From Comamonadaceae bacterium (GTDB lineage: Bacteria > Pseudomonadota > Gammaproteobacteria > Burkholderiales > Burkholderiaceae_C): DNA of 36,926 bases. Of this stretch, positions 8,685 to 16,470 are shown one piece after another. Below the pieces are notes generated by a model, which worked only from the letters and a program-made list of their open reading frames with translations, made no database searches and was not told the origin of the DNA. The stretch's first letter is position 1. Each line of letters starts with the position of its first letter. The stretch lies in the NCBI GenBank assembly GCA_030528485.1, contig JAUMYU010000018.1, forward strand, positions 1 through 36,926. Reading direction: 5' to 3'. The position numbers were made by a program, and so were the translations under genes.

Positions 8685-8732
8685 GTGCGCCTCTGGCCAG
8701 CGCGCTGATCCATACCCCATTTGCCTCGCCCG

Positions 8733-9026
8733 ATGCCATTTGTGCGATTGCGTTACTTCGCCACGCTGCTGCTGCTGGTCCTGCTGGGCTGGTTGCAGTG
8801 GCAGTTATGGACTGGGCGCGGCAGCTTCCCCACCGTGGGGCTGATGCGCGAGGAAATCCGTGTGCAAAAAGCCTCGAATGAACTCGTACGCCAGGACAAT
8901 GAACGCTTGGCCAACGACATCGCTGATTTGCGCGAGGGACGCGAAAAAATGGAGGAAATCGCCCGGCAAGAGTTGGGCATGATCAAGCCCAACGAGATTT
9001 TCGTGCAGTACACCAAGCCCAAGTAA
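8733..9026 (+). CDS. ftsB: Cell division protein FtsB
   Basis: FtsB is a bitopic divisome protein that forms a coiled-coil complex with FtsL and FtsQ and helps trigger septal wall synthesis. The 97-residue product has a short cytoplasmic start, one membrane helix (residues about 8-24, YFATLLLLVLLGWLQW), and a periplasmic coiled coil (VQKASNELVRQDNERLANDIADLREG) ending in the conserved EEIARQELGMIKPNEIFVQ. The start at 8733 places the helix as in the family. The usual eno-ftsB linkage supports the call. Downstream are family I copy C and family II copy 2. Confidence 0.95.
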   Translation: MPFVRLRYFATLLLLVLLGWLQWQLWTGRGSFPTVGLMREEIRVQKASNELVRQDNERLANDIADLREGREKMEEIARQELGMIKPNEIFVQYTKPK

Positions 9027-9043
9027 GGCGTTGAACGGGATGC

Positions 9044-9119
9044 TTTGCAAATCAAAAGAAAATTAAATTCAAGATGGCCGCGCCAAAATCGGATATTTTT
9101 ATTTCTTTTGGTTTGTAAA
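9044..9119 (+). repeat. Family I AT-rich palindromic repeat, copy C (diverged)
   Basis: The arms TTTGCAAATCAAAAGAAA and, read on the other strand, TTTACAAACCAAAAGAAA pair over nearly their full length, while the core (GCGCCAAAATCGG) has drifted far from the consensus. It starts 18 bases after the ftsB stop, in the same direction. A small hairpin ATGCGG/CCGCAT at 9122-9137 follows. Confidence 0.65.
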
Positions 9120-9192
9120 TATGCGGTTTCGCCGCATGTGGATTCCGCTGGAAGCTGGAGCGCAGGCTTGGTGTGCGCAACAAGGCGGGCGT

Positions 9193-9313
9193 TAGAGCCT
9201 GTTCAAAATCCCTGGGCGGCGGTCAATCAAGTGGATTTGGGCGCTCTGCGCCTTGCGTCCCATCCCAAAAAACTGCTTGTTGCCCATCCACGCCGAGATG
9301 ATGAACAGGCTAT
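9193..9313. repeat. Family II repeat with terminal inverted ends, copy 2
   Basis: The ends TAGAGCCTGTTCAAAATC and (reverse complement) TAGCCTGTTCATCATC are inverted repeats matching those of copy 1, and the interior shares GGATTTGGGCG, GCGCCTTGCG and CCCATCCCAAAA with it. This copy lacks the internal CATAGCG palindrome of copy 1. Its right end abuts the TAA stop of the minus-strand gene at 9313-9750. Confidence 0.72.
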
Positions 9314-9750
9314 TACAGCCGGGAACGTTGCGCGAACCGCTTGGCGCGCTCTGCCATGCGCCAGCCGCGCCAAGCCAGCGGGGCGGCCCACACCGTGAAC
9401 CGGCGCACACGGCGCGGGCCTAGCGCCAGGACAGCGCCCAAGGCCAGGCCAATCGCGATCGGATGGCGGTACACCCTTTCGCGGGCGTTGAGAAACAGCG
9501 ATTGGGCTACGCCCATGGCAGAGAGGGCGGGTTGCGCGTTGCGCTGTTGCGCCCGGGCGGTCAATCGCTTGCCCAGGCGCTGGCGTTGCGCCTGGATGCG
9601 ATGCAGCACACGCGCCGTTTCCTGGCTTGCGAAAGTGACACCACGCTCCTGGCGCAGCTCGCTGGCCGCTTGATCCAGCGCGTGCCTGATGCGTTCGCGG
9701 TGGGCTTTGGATGGGGCAGGGAGGGGGGCGGAGCGGTGTGAGGCGTTCAT
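9313..9750 (-). CDS. YqjK-like small basic membrane-associated protein
   Basis: This 145-residue protein is not strongly characterised. It starts with a polar, Arg/Gln-rich helical region and ends with YRHPIAIGLALGAVLALG, a membrane-span candidate, then a basic amphipathic tail (WAAPLAWRGWRMAERAKRF). The ending resembles E. coli YqjK, and gene order yqjD-yqjE-yqjK on one strand is the same as in enterobacteria, so I infer the YqjK-like identity chiefly from context. The function of the trio is unsettled; YqjD and ElaB bind ribosomes at the inner membrane in stationary phase. The ATG at 9750 is chosen because the preceding in-frame part is Cys-rich and unconserved. The stop codon touches family II copy 2. 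Confidence 0.6.
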   Translation of the reverse strand: MNASHRSAPLPAPSKAHRERIRHALDQAASELRQERGVTFASQETARVLHRIQAQRQRLGKRLTARAQQRNAQPALSAMGVAQSLFLNARERVYRHPIAIGLALGAVLALGPRRVRRFTVWAAPLAWRGWRMAERAKRFAQRSRL

Positions 9751-9839
9751 GGGCGTCTCCAAGGCGCAGCAGCACAACGATTGGCTACTGCTGCGTTTCG
9801 AGGCGCGCCCATGTCAGGAAGCAACAGGGCCGCTGCACT

Positions 9840-9927
9840 TTGCGCGCCTTTTTGATCGTTGTCTCGGCGGGCATCAAGGCGTTGCGCCGATGTGTAGCCC
9901 GCTTGCGCCAAGACTTTCAGCAGGTTC
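9840..9927. repeat. Family II repeat, copy 3 (diverged or partial)
   Basis: On the minus strand the sequence after the TGA stop of the holin-like gene reads GAACCTGCTGAAAGTCTTGG and continues GCGCAAGCGGGC. This matches the copy 1 end GAACCTGTTCAAGATCTCGG with GCGCGAGTGGGC. The far boundary is uncertain; homology fades toward 9840. As at the NUDIX gene, the repeat begins on the base after a stop codon. Confidence 0.5.
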
Positions 9928-10329
9928 TCAGAGGTGCTCACGCAGAGCGTGGAAATCCTCAGCCAATACACGGCGCGTGAGGGCGAAGGGGCTGCCCATG
10001 CGGCGCCAGGCGCGCCAGGCGATCAACCCCGCCACGGCCATGACCGCCAGCCATGCACCCAGCACGGCAAGCCATGCGGCGCCCCATTGCGGGGTTTGCC
10101 AGTAGTGCAGCAACACGATCATGGAGCCGACGAAAAACGCGCCAAAGAAGAACAGCAGCAGCAAGGCGCAGGCTGCCAGCAGCAGCACGGCGGCTGATTT
10201 CTGCCGCTGCCATTCCAGCCGCGCCAGATCCAGCCGATCACCCACGGCCAGGCTGCCTTCGTCGAGCCATAGGCGCGCCGATTCGCGCAGGCGTTGCACG
10301 CCTAAAAGCGATTGCCAGTCCAGGGCCAT
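9928..10329 (-). CDS. Phage holin family (YqjE-like) membrane protein
   Basis: The 133-residue protein has an N-terminal amphipathic region (LARLEWQRQKSAAV) and two strong membrane helices (about residues 46-73 and 83-105), followed by a basic patch WRAWRRMGSPF and a C-terminal helix. This is the layout of the YqjE/holin superfamily III (PF07332-like) proteins found beside DUF883 proteins in proteobacteria. The phage-holin name reflects fold similarity; nothing here suggests a prophage. It sits 50 bases after the DUF883 gene and is probably co-transcribed with it. Its TGA stop directly touches a family II repeat. Confidence 0.8.
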   Translation of the reverse strand: MALDWQSLLGVQRLRESARLWLDEGSLAVGDRLDLARLEWQRQKSAAVLLLAACALLLLFFFGAFFVGSMIVLLHYWQTPQWGAAWLAVLGAWLAVMAVAGLIAWRAWRRMGSPFALTRRVLAEDFHALREHL

Positions 10330-10379
10330 GCGGGGTGTTTTCCTATGTGTGCGTTGTGGCGGAGGGGCTGGCGAGCCAA

Positions 10380-10682
10380 TCAGCGGCGGGCCAACAAAAA
10401 GCCCAGGACGACGCCTGCGGCAGCGGCGATGCCAGCGGTTTGCCAGGGCGATTCGTGCACGTAGCGATCAGCCACTTCAGCATGTTCGCGGGCGCGGCTG
10501 GCGGTTTCGCGGGCGGCGCGCGTTGCGGCGTCGCGGAAGTCCTCTACGCCGTTTTCAAAGCGTTGGCGCAATTGGCGGATTTGGGGGACTTCATCCAGAT
10601 CGCGGCTGGCAAGCGCCTCGCGCAGATCGTCCACCAGTTTTTCAAAATCGCGCGCTTGGGGCTTGCTGGAAAAAAGGCTCAT
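10380..10682 (-). CDS. DUF883 family (ElaB/YqjD-like) membrane-anchored protein
   Basis: The 100-residue protein has a long charged helical region (residues 10-70) and a single C-terminal membrane anchor TAGIAAAAGVVLGFLLARR, the signature ending of ElaB/YqjD/DUF883 proteins. In E. coli these C-tail-anchored proteins bind 70S/100S ribosomes at the inner membrane in stationary phase. The start ATG at 10682 is preceded by AAGGAG eight bases upstream. It is the first gene of a minus-strand trio (10682 to 9313). Regulation by stationary-phase signals is known in E. coli but cannot be read here. Confidence 0.85.
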   Translation of the reverse strand: MSLFSSKPQARDFEKLVDDLREALASRDLDEVPQIRQLRQRFENGVEDFRDAATRAARETASRAREHAEVADRYVHESPWQTAGIAAAAGVVLGFLLARR

Positions 10683-10733
10683 GTCAAAGCTCCTTCAGGG
10701 TGAGTCCCGCCAGAGCGGCGGTGTGAAAAGAAC

Positions 10734-10757
10734 GCCGCGCTACGCAAATAGCGCGGC
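10734..10757 (-). terminator. Perfect hairpin downstream of the ubiM-like gene
   Basis: GCCGCGCTA and TAGCGCGGC form a perfect 9-bp stem with a 6-base loop. On the minus strand it is followed by GTTCTTTT, a short T-rich tail. It lies between the UbiM-like gene and the yqjD-like gene, both minus strand, so it may end ubiM transcription. The T-run is weak. Confidence 0.5.
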
Positions 10758-10933
10758 AGACGGCGCATGATAAGTGTGGACAGTTGCTGCGATTGCAAGA
10801 GTCTGCATGCACTTCTCGGGTTTTGTGGGTGACGGGTGCGTGTGGCTGGCGGGTGCTGCGTCCGCTTGGCTGTTTTGTGTTTGGCTGTTGCGTTTGGTTT
10901 GCTGGATGGGGGCTGCCGGGCAGGCCGAAGCTG

Positions 10934-12121
10934 CTAAGCCTGCGTCAAATGCCGGGCCAGCGCCTTGCGCAAGGGCTGCATGGCCTGGGCCAGGCGCAGT
11001 GCGCCATCGCGCAGCAGGCGCGCGGGCAGGCGCGTATCGCCATAGAGTTGGGCGATGCCGTTGGTAGCCTGGTACAGCGGCCAGGTGGCCAGGCGGTGTT
11101 GGCGCTCGTAGGCGAGCAAAAACGCTTCGTCGCCCAAGGGGCGGTTGCGGCGCCTGGCCGTCCAGAGTTGCGTGGCCAGGCGGTGTTGGCTTTGCAGCCC
11201 GAAGTTAAAGCCATGCGCGGTGATGGGGTGCATGCCGACGGCGGCGTCGCCGATGAGGGCGTAGCGCGGGGCGACGAAGCGTTGCGCGTACACGCCCACC
11301 ATGGGGTAGAGGTGCGGCTGGCCTTCTTTTTTCATTGCGCCCAGGCGGTGGGCGAAGCGGCGGGTGATGTCGGCGGAGATGGCGGCGTCATCTCGCGCCA
11401 GCAGTGTTTGCAGTTCGTGGGGCGGCAGCGTCAGCACCACGTTGCTGCGCAGGCCGTTGAGGGGCAGCAGCGCCAGCGTCTGCTCAATGCCGAACCATTG
11501 CCAACTGATGTGCCCGTGCGGCTTTTCGTGCGCGAAGCGGCACACCATCATGCTGCGGCCAAAGTCGTGCATGGCTGCTCCAATGCCCATCATGCGGCGC
11601 GTTTCGGAGTAGCGGCTGTCGGCGGCGACCACCAGCCGCGCGGCCAGTTCGCTCCCGTCCGAGAGGTGCAGGGTGTGCTGGCGCACGCCTGCCGTGATGG
11701 CTTTGACGCTGCGCTCGCCCAGGATGCGCACATCGCCCCGGCCCTGCTCGCGCCCTTGCTGCACGGCCTCGAACAAGGCTTTGCGGATGAGGTGGTTGGG
11801 CACGAAGTAGCCCAGTTGGTCCACGCCCACCAGTTGCGCGTCGATGCGCAGAGCAAACAGCGAGGGGCCGTTGAAGATTTGCGCATCGCGCAGGGTGGAG
11901 ATGTGCGTGGCGTCGATGCGATCCCACACGCCCAGCTCTTGCAGGATGCGGCGCGAGGCGTGGGTGAGGGCGATTTCGCGCCCGTCGTAGGCGGGCTCGG
12001 CCAGCGCCGCCAGCGGCTGGCGCTCCACCAGCGTCACCGTGTAGCCGCTGCCCTGCATGGCCTGGGCAAAGGCCAGCCCCACGGGGCCTGCGCCGATGAT
12101 GGCGATGTCTGTTTGCTGCAT
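10934..12121 (-). CDS. ubiM: Ubiquinone-biosynthesis FAD monooxygenase, UbiM-like
   Basis: The 395-residue protein is a UbiH/UbiF/UbiM-type flavin hydroxylase. It has an N-terminal FAD Rossmann motif IIGAGPVGLAFAQA, the DGREIALTHASRRIL segment, the central LGYFVPNHLIRKAL, and the second FAD motif YALIGDAAVGMHPITAHGFNFGLQ. Such enzymes add hydroxyl groups to the ubiquinone ring. Among the subfamilies, the GREIALT/LRDA/VPNHLIR combination reminds me most of UbiM, which hydroxylates demethoxyubiquinol in Neisseria and other betaproteobacteria; UbiF or UbiH remains possible. The ATG at 12121 has a GGAGAG ribosome site; a TTG at 12136 is less likely. It is divergent from fmdB across family I copy D. 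Confidence 0.75.
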   Translation of the reverse strand: MQQTDIAIIGAGPVGLAFAQAMQGSGYTVTLVERQPLAALAEPAYDGREIALTHASRRILQELGVWDRIDATHISTLRDAQIFNGPSLFALRIDAQLVGVDQLGYFVPNHLIRKALFEAVQQGREQGRGDVRILGERSVKAITAGVRQHTLHLSDGSELAARLVVAADSRYSETRRMMGIGAAMHDFGRSMMVCRFAHEKPHGHISWQWFGIEQTLALLPLNGLRSNVVLTLPPHELQTLLARDDAAISADITRRFAHRLGAMKKEGQPHLYPMVGVYAQRFVAPRYALIGDAAVGMHPITAHGFNFGLQSQHRLATQLWTARRRNRPLGDEAFLLAYERQHRLATWPLYQATNGIAQLYGDTRLPARLLRDGALRLAQAMQPLRKALARHLTQA

Positions 12122-12220
12122 GGAAGGCTCTCCCAATCAATCCCCAGCGGGGGCAAAACCAGGGCGCAATGCGCGCGCGTGGGCCGATTGTCCACTGGAT
12201 GACAGCCTTCTTTCGGGCTT

Positions 12221-12300
12221 TTCCAATTCTAATTCAAAGGAAAATAAATAACCATATTTAGGCATGATGGTATTCGAACGATTTTTCCTTTGAATTGGAA
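12221..12300 (-). repeat. Family I AT-rich palindromic repeat, copy D
   Basis: On the minus strand: left arm CCAATTCAAAGGAAAAA, core CATCATGCCTAAATATGG, right arm TTTTCCTTTGAATTAG. The ends pair (CCAATTCAAAGGAAA with its complement), and an inner stem ACCAT/ATGGT also forms. It lies between two divergent genes, so it cannot serve only as a 3' terminator. Confidence 0.7.
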
Positions 12301-12364
12301 AGTTGGTGCAGCCGCCTTGCCCGCCGCAGATGCGGTCTGGCAGGCCCTTCCAAGGGCGCGGTTC

Positions 12365-12370
12365 TATAAT
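12365..12370 (+). promoter_or_regulatory. Candidate -10 box of fmdB (TATAAT)
   Basis: A consensus TATAAT sits 38 bases before the fmdB ATG in the context TTC+TATAATGCGCGG. A -35 box is not obvious. Confidence 0.5.
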
Positions 12371-12408
12371 GCGCGGTTTTGCAAATTGCGCCGATTTTTG
12401 CCTGATCC

Positions 12409-12729
12409 ATGCCTATTTACGCTTATTTGTGCAGCCAGTGCGGCTTTCGCAAGGATGTGCTGCAAAAACTCTCCGATGCGGCCTTGACGGTGTGCCCGCA
12501 CTGCGGCGCGCAGGCGTTTGCCAAGCAGCTTTCCGCGCCGAGCTTCCAGCTCAAGGGCACGGGCTGGTACGCCACGGATTTCAAGCACAGCGGCACGGCA
12601 GGCGCGGCCAAAAACACCAGCGGCGATGCAGGCCAGGCGGCCAAAGGCGATGGCAACGCCGGGGGCGATAGCGCCAATTCCGCCCCAGCGCCCGCCCCGG
12701 CCCCCGCCGCCCCGCCAGCGGCAAGCTGA
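12409..12729 (+). CDS. FmdB family zinc-ribbon protein
   Basis: The 106-residue protein opens with the typical FmdB start MPIYAYLCSQCG and has two CxxC knuckles (Cys8/Cys11 and Cys29/Cys32) forming a zinc ribbon, followed by LSAPSFQLKGTGWYATDF, also family-typical. The tail from about residue 63 is a low-complexity Gly/Ala/Pro-rich stretch. FmdB was named for a proposed role in formamidase gene control, but most members are of unknown function. In related genomes fmdB is often followed by a DUF502 gene and aspS; here aspS follows directly after 90 bases and the DUF502 gene is missing. Confidence 0.88.
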   Translation: MPIYAYLCSQCGFRKDVLQKLSDAALTVCPHCGAQAFAKQLSAPSFQLKGTGWYATDFKHSGTAGAAKNTSGDAGQAAKGDGNAGGDSANSAPAPAPAPAAPPAAS

Positions 12730-12819
12730 AGCAAAGCGGCCAAATGGCCCTGGCGGCCCGGTTTTCTCCCCCTTCCCCCTGGCGCACGCGCCAGTTCCCC
12801 CAAGAAACGGATTTTTCAC

Positions 12820-14613
12820 ATGTCAATGCGCACCGAATACTGCGGCCTGGTCACCGAGGCCCTGCTGGGCCAGACCATCACCTTGTGCGGCTGGGTCAAC
12901 CGCCGCCGCGATCACGGCGGGGTGATCTTCATCGACCTGCGCGACCGCGAAGGCTATGTGCAGGTGGTGTGCGACCCCGATCGTCCCGAGATGTTTGCCG
13001 CCGCCGAAACGGTGCGCAACGAGTTCTGCCTGCAAATCACCGGCCTGGTGCGCGAGCGCCCCGAAGGCACGAGCAACGACAACCTCAAAAGCGGCAAGAT
13101 CGAAGTGCTGTGCCATGAGCTGAAAGTGCTCAACCCCTCGGTGACGCCGCCGTTCCAGATGGACGACGACAGCCTGTCCGAAACCACGCGCCTGACGCAC
13201 CGCGTGATGGATTTGCGCCGCCCCTACATGCAGAAAAACCTGATGCTGCGCTACCGCGTCAGCATGGCGGTGCGCCAGTTTCTGGATGCGCACGGCTTCA
13301 TCGACATCGAAACGCCCATGCTGGGCAAGAGCACGCCCGAAGGCGCGCGCGACTACCTCGTGCCCAGCCGCGTGCACGACGGCCAGTTCTACGCCCTGCC
13401 GCAATCGCCCCAGCTCTACAAGCAAATGCTGATGGTGGCCGGCTACGACCGCTACTACCAGATCACCAAGTGCTTCCGCGATGAAGACCTGCGCGCCGAC
13501 CGCCAGCCCGAGTTCACGCAGATCGACATCGAAACCTCCTTTCTGGGCGAGCAGGACATCCGCGATCTGTTCCAGCGCATGATTGCGCAGGTCTTCCAGC
13601 AAACGTTGGGCGTGGACCTGGGCGAATTCCCCGTCATGCCTTATGCCGAGGCGATGGCGCGCTTTGGCTCCGACAAGCCCGACCTGCGCGTCAAGCTCGA
13701 ATTCACCGAGCTGACCGACGTGATGAAGGACGTGGACTTCAAGGTCTTCAGCGGCCCGGCCACCACGCCCGGCGGGCGCGTGGTGGCGCTGCGCGTGCCC
13801 GGCGGCGGCGAGATCAGCCGTGGCGAGATCGACCAGTACACCGAATTCGTCAAGATCTACGGCGCCAAGGGCCTGGCCTGGATCAAGGTCAACGACGTGG
13901 CCGCCGGCCGCGATGGCCTGCAATCGCCCATCGTCAAGAACATTCACGACGCGGCGCTGGCCGAAATCATCCAGCGCAGCGGCGCGCAGAATGGCGACAT
14001 CCTCTTCTTCGGCGCGGACAAGGCCAAGGTGGTGAACGACGCCATCGGCGCGCTGCGCCTGAAGATCGGCCACAGCGACTTTGGCAAGCAGCACGGCCTG
14101 TTCGACGACCGCTGGGCGCCGCTGTGGGTGGTGGACTTTCCCATGTTCGAGTTTGACGAAGACGAGAAGCGCTGGAACGCCATGCACCATCCCTTCACCA
14201 GCCCCAAAGACGGGCACGAAGACTTCATGGACAGCGACCCTGGCCGCTGCGTGGCCAAGGCTTACGACATGGTGCTCAACGGCTGGGAGCTGGGCGGCGG
14301 CTCGGTGCGTATCCACCGCGCCGACGTGCAAAGCAAGGTCTTTGCCGCCCTCAACATCGGCGAGGAGGAAGCGCGCGCCAAGTTCGGCTACCTGCTCGAT
14401 GCGCTGCAATACGGCGCGCCGCCGCACGGCGGCCTGGCCTTTGGCCTGGATCGCCTCATCACCCTGATGACGCGCGCCGAATCCATCCGCGACGTGATCG
14501 CCTTCCCCAAGACCCAGCGCGCCCAGGACTTGCTCACCCAGGCCCCCTCTGCGGTGGACGAAAAGCAATTGCGCGAGCTGCACATCCGCCTGCGCAACCC
14601 GCAGCCGCAATAA
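12820..14613 (+). CDS. aspS: Aspartyl-tRNA synthetase, probably non-discriminating
   Basis: AspRS charges tRNA(Asp) with aspartate. The 597-residue protein has the N-terminal anticodon-binding OB fold ([15 protein letters not shown]), class II motif 2 ([18 protein letters not shown]), the bacterial GAD insertion and motif 3 (GLAFGLDRL). The residue after RRRD is His32, and RPEG follows later; in the Pseudomonas aeruginosa enzyme the equivalent His31 and Gly82 allow charging of tRNA(Asn) as well, with later transamidation by GatCAB. I infer the same here. The ATG at 12820 gives the conserved MRTEYCG start region. A small hairpin CTGGCG/CGCCAG at 12779-12794 lies in the leader. A strong hairpin follows the gene. 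Confidence 0.96.
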   Translation: MSMRTEYCGLVTEALLGQTITLCGWVNRRRDHGGVIFIDLRDREGYVQVVCDPDRPEMFAAAETVRNEFCLQITGLVRERPEGTSNDNLKSGKIEVLCHELKVLNPSVTPPFQMDDDSLSETTRLTHRVMDLRRPYMQKNLMLRYRVSMAVRQFLDAHGFIDIETPMLGKSTPEGARDYLVPSRVHDGQFYALPQSPQLYKQMLMVAGYDRYYQITKCFRDEDLRADRQPEFTQIDIETSFLGEQDIRDLFQRMIAQVFQQTLGVDLGEFPVMPYAEAMARFGSDKPDLRVKLEFTELTDVMKDVDFKVFSGPATTPGGRVVALRVPGGGEISRGEIDQYTEFVKIYGAKGLAWIKVNDVAAGRDGLQSPIVKNIHDAALAEIIQRSGAQNGDILFFGADKAKVVNDAIGALRLKIGHSDFGKQHGLFDDRWAPLWVVDFPMFEFDEDEKRWNAMHHPFTSPKDGHEDFMDSDPGRCVAKAYDMVLNGWELGGGSVRIHRADVQSKVFAALNIGEEEARAKFGYLLDALQYGAPPHGGLAFGLDRLITLMTRAESIRDVIAFPKTQRAQDLLTQAPSAVDEKQLRELHIRLRNPQPQ

Positions 14614-14644
14614 GCGCCCCGCCGCCGGAGCGGCGCGGGCATAT

Positions 14645-14676
14645 GCAAGAAGGCGGCCTGATGGCTGCCTTCTTGC
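14645..14676 (+). terminator. Stem-loop after aspS
   Basis: GCAAGAAGGC and GCCTTCTTGC form a perfect 10-bp stem that can extend inward with GGCC/GGCT-type pairs. It lies 32 bases after the aspS stop. Only a short AT stretch follows, so it is either a weak intrinsic terminator or an mRNA 3'-end protecting structure. Confidence 0.6.
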
Positions 14677-14699
14677 AATAGCTTCCCGGATTGGTGGTT

Positions 14700-14775
14700 T
14701 TTCATTCAAAGGAAAATCTATTTCATATCTGTTGTGCCATATTGGCGCAATTTTTTTGTCTATTGATTGGTAATA
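14700..14775 (+). repeat. Family I AT-rich palindromic repeat, copy E
   Basis: Left arm ATTCAAAGGAAAAT and right arm GTCTATTGATTGGTA fit family I. The core is changed to TTGTGCCATATTGGCGCAA, itself a near-perfect small palindrome. It lies between the convergent aspS and protease genes, 3' of aspS in the same direction. Confidence 0.7.
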
Positions 14776-14791
14776 ATCGGCGTGGCGTGCC

Positions 14792-16315
14792 CTAAAAACG
14801 GGGCCGTTGGGCCGCTGCCAGATAGTTTTTCATGCCCGCTTCAAAGGCCAGATCCAGCCGGCCGTGGTAGTCGGGGCGGCTTTGCGCCGTGCATGAGGCA
14901 AAACCGCCGTGCAGCACGCCAATGACATGGTTGGAGTAGGAAAACAGCGCCGCGCCGCTGCTGCCGTCCTGCGTGGAGCCCTCATGCCAGACCACCTCGT
15001 AATAGCGGCCATGCGCATCGCCCTGGCAGGTGGTGCGCGAGCAATTGCCGTAGCGTTTGGTCTGGCCATTGGTGATCTTGGCCAGACCGCCCGCAGGGTG
15101 GTGGATGCTGTAAACGTCCTGCCAGATGTTGTGCAGCCGCGCATCCCAGCCGGCCAGATACGTCCCCTCCGGCGCGCTGTCGTTGAGGGCGAGCAAGGCC
15201 ATATCCTGCCCTTGCGAGACGTTGGAGGAGAACAGCAGCGTGGCGCCGCGCACCCGCGTGGTGCGCCGTGCATCGACATAGCTGGCGTTGCAGCTTTCGG
15301 AGCGGAAGAACCAGTCGGTTTGCAACGTGTTGGCCACGGTTTGCGAGCCAACGCAATGGCTGGCGGTCAGCAGGTAGGGGATATCCGTTTCGAGCGCATC
15401 GTTGAGCAGCGTGCCGGTGCACCAATAGCCGTTGCCGTTTTTGATGTAGTGCATGCGGGCCACGGCATCGCGCTGGGCTTGGCCGGTTTTGTAGCAACTG
15501 GCATCCAGCGTGCACCAGCTCGCTTGCGGGATGGGGGCGTACTTTTGCACGCCATGCTCGTCCTGCTCGCCGTCTTGGGCATGCTCGCCAGGTTGCCGGG
15601 CCGCTGCGCCCAAAGCAAAAGTGCTGGGGTCCACCAACCCATGCGAGATGCGCGGCAGCGCCAATTGCAGGGCTTGGGTGGAGAGGCCAGCGGGCAGCGT
15701 GAGATGCAGGGTGACGGTGTCGCCGCCCAAGTCGGGCGACCACCAGGTGCGGCCCTCCTCGCTGTGATCGCCCGCCGCGGCATTGCGCCGCAGCAAGGCG
15801 TTGATATCGGCGCCGCTGAAGCTGTGCACCTGCTGGCCTTGGGGGCTATGGACATGCAGCAGGGCCTGATCGGGCAAGGCGTGCACCAGCAGGCCCAGCC
15901 GGATGCCAAAAGCGTCTGCCGCGTGAATCGTCAGCGCCGCGTGGCTGGCGCCATCGGCACTGCGCACCCACTCCAGCGCCTGGGCCAGCTTGGCGGGGGA
16001 GTCGGTTGGCGCGACGGCCTGCGCCTTGGCCATCAGCATGGCGCCGGGGCCGCTGTCATCGTCCAGCGCGGCTTTGCTCACCGCGTCCAACGCGGGCAAA
16101 TGGATGGTGCGGGCGGGCGTCTGGGGCAGATGCAAGGCGGCTTTGGTGATGGCGGCAGGCGCATCTTTGCCGTGGTGGTAGCGCCCCTGCACTTTGGTGA
16201 TACGGAGCACGGGCGGATTGGGGTGGTTGTCATAGCCATCATCGGCTTCGCCGCCACAGGCCGCCAGCAGCGCCGCGGCCGCAAAGGCCAATAAGCCGGT
16301 TCGCACATCAAGCAT
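14792..16315 (-). CDS. Secreted lipoprotein serine protease, lysyl-endopeptidase-like (S1)
   Basis: The 507-residue precursor has a lipoprotein signal peptide with lipobox LLAAC (Cys20), a pro-region of about 230 residues, and a trypsin-fold domain. The triad is visible: His320 in LLTASHC, Asp371 in DMALLAL, Ser453 in GSSGAALF. Flanking segments (WCTGTLLND, YLLTASHCVGS, AGWDAR, IHHPAGGLAKIT, GVLHGG) resemble Achromobacter/Lysobacter lysyl endopeptidase, which cuts after lysine, so I infer a related specificity with moderate confidence. Numerous cysteines suggest disulfides outside the cytoplasm. A GGAG ribosome site precedes the ATG at 16315. No partner gene is adjacent. The 155 bases upstream to 16470 show nothing distinct. 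Confidence 0.85.
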   Translation of the reverse strand: MLDVRTGLLAFAAAALLAACGGEADDGYDNHPNPPVLRITKVQGRYHHGKDAPAAITKAALHLPQTPARTIHLPALDAVSKAALDDDSGPGAMLMAKAQAVAPTDSPAKLAQALEWVRSADGASHAALTIHAADAFGIRLGLLVHALPDQALLHVHSPQGQQVHSFSGADINALLRRNAAAGDHSEEGRTWWSPDLGGDTVTLHLTLPAGLSTQALQLALPRISHGLVDPSTFALGAAARQPGEHAQDGEQDEHGVQKYAPIPQASWCTLDASCYKTGQAQRDAVARMHYIKNGNGYWCTGTLLNDALETDIPYLLTASHCVGSQTVANTLQTDWFFRSESCNASYVDARRTTRVRGATLLFSSNVSQGQDMALLALNDSAPEGTYLAGWDARLHNIWQDVYSIHHPAGGLAKITNGQTKRYGNCSRTTCQGDAHGRYYEVVWHEGSTQDGSSGAALFSYSNHVIGVLHGGFASCTAQSRPDYHGRLDLAFEAGMKNYLAAAQRPRF

Positions 16316-16470
16316 GGGTTACTCCCTTTTTTCGTGTCATGAATGGCGGGCATTATTGCGGACGCCCATGCCGATCCTGCGAGGCAAGTGCGCTGGCCCG
16401 TGTTTCGGCCGCGCAGCAAAGGCAAGCAAACGCAACAGGAGGGGCCGCGCGGTTGCAGGCGTCTTGGCGT

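Noticed and set aside
9928-10329. Prophage suggested by the holin-family protein
   Set aside because: It is part of the chromosomal yqjD-yqjE-yqjK-like arrangement; no phage structural, lysis or integration genes are nearby.
12823-14709. Open frame of 628 codons opposite aspS
   Set aside because: Antisense shadow of aspS, extending past it into the terminator region; no motifs.
14909-16294. Long open frame (461 codons) on the plus strand opposite the protease gene
   Set aside because: It is the antisense shadow of a high-GC gene with clear protease motifs; its translation is repetitive Gly/Arg/Ala/Gln with no family features.
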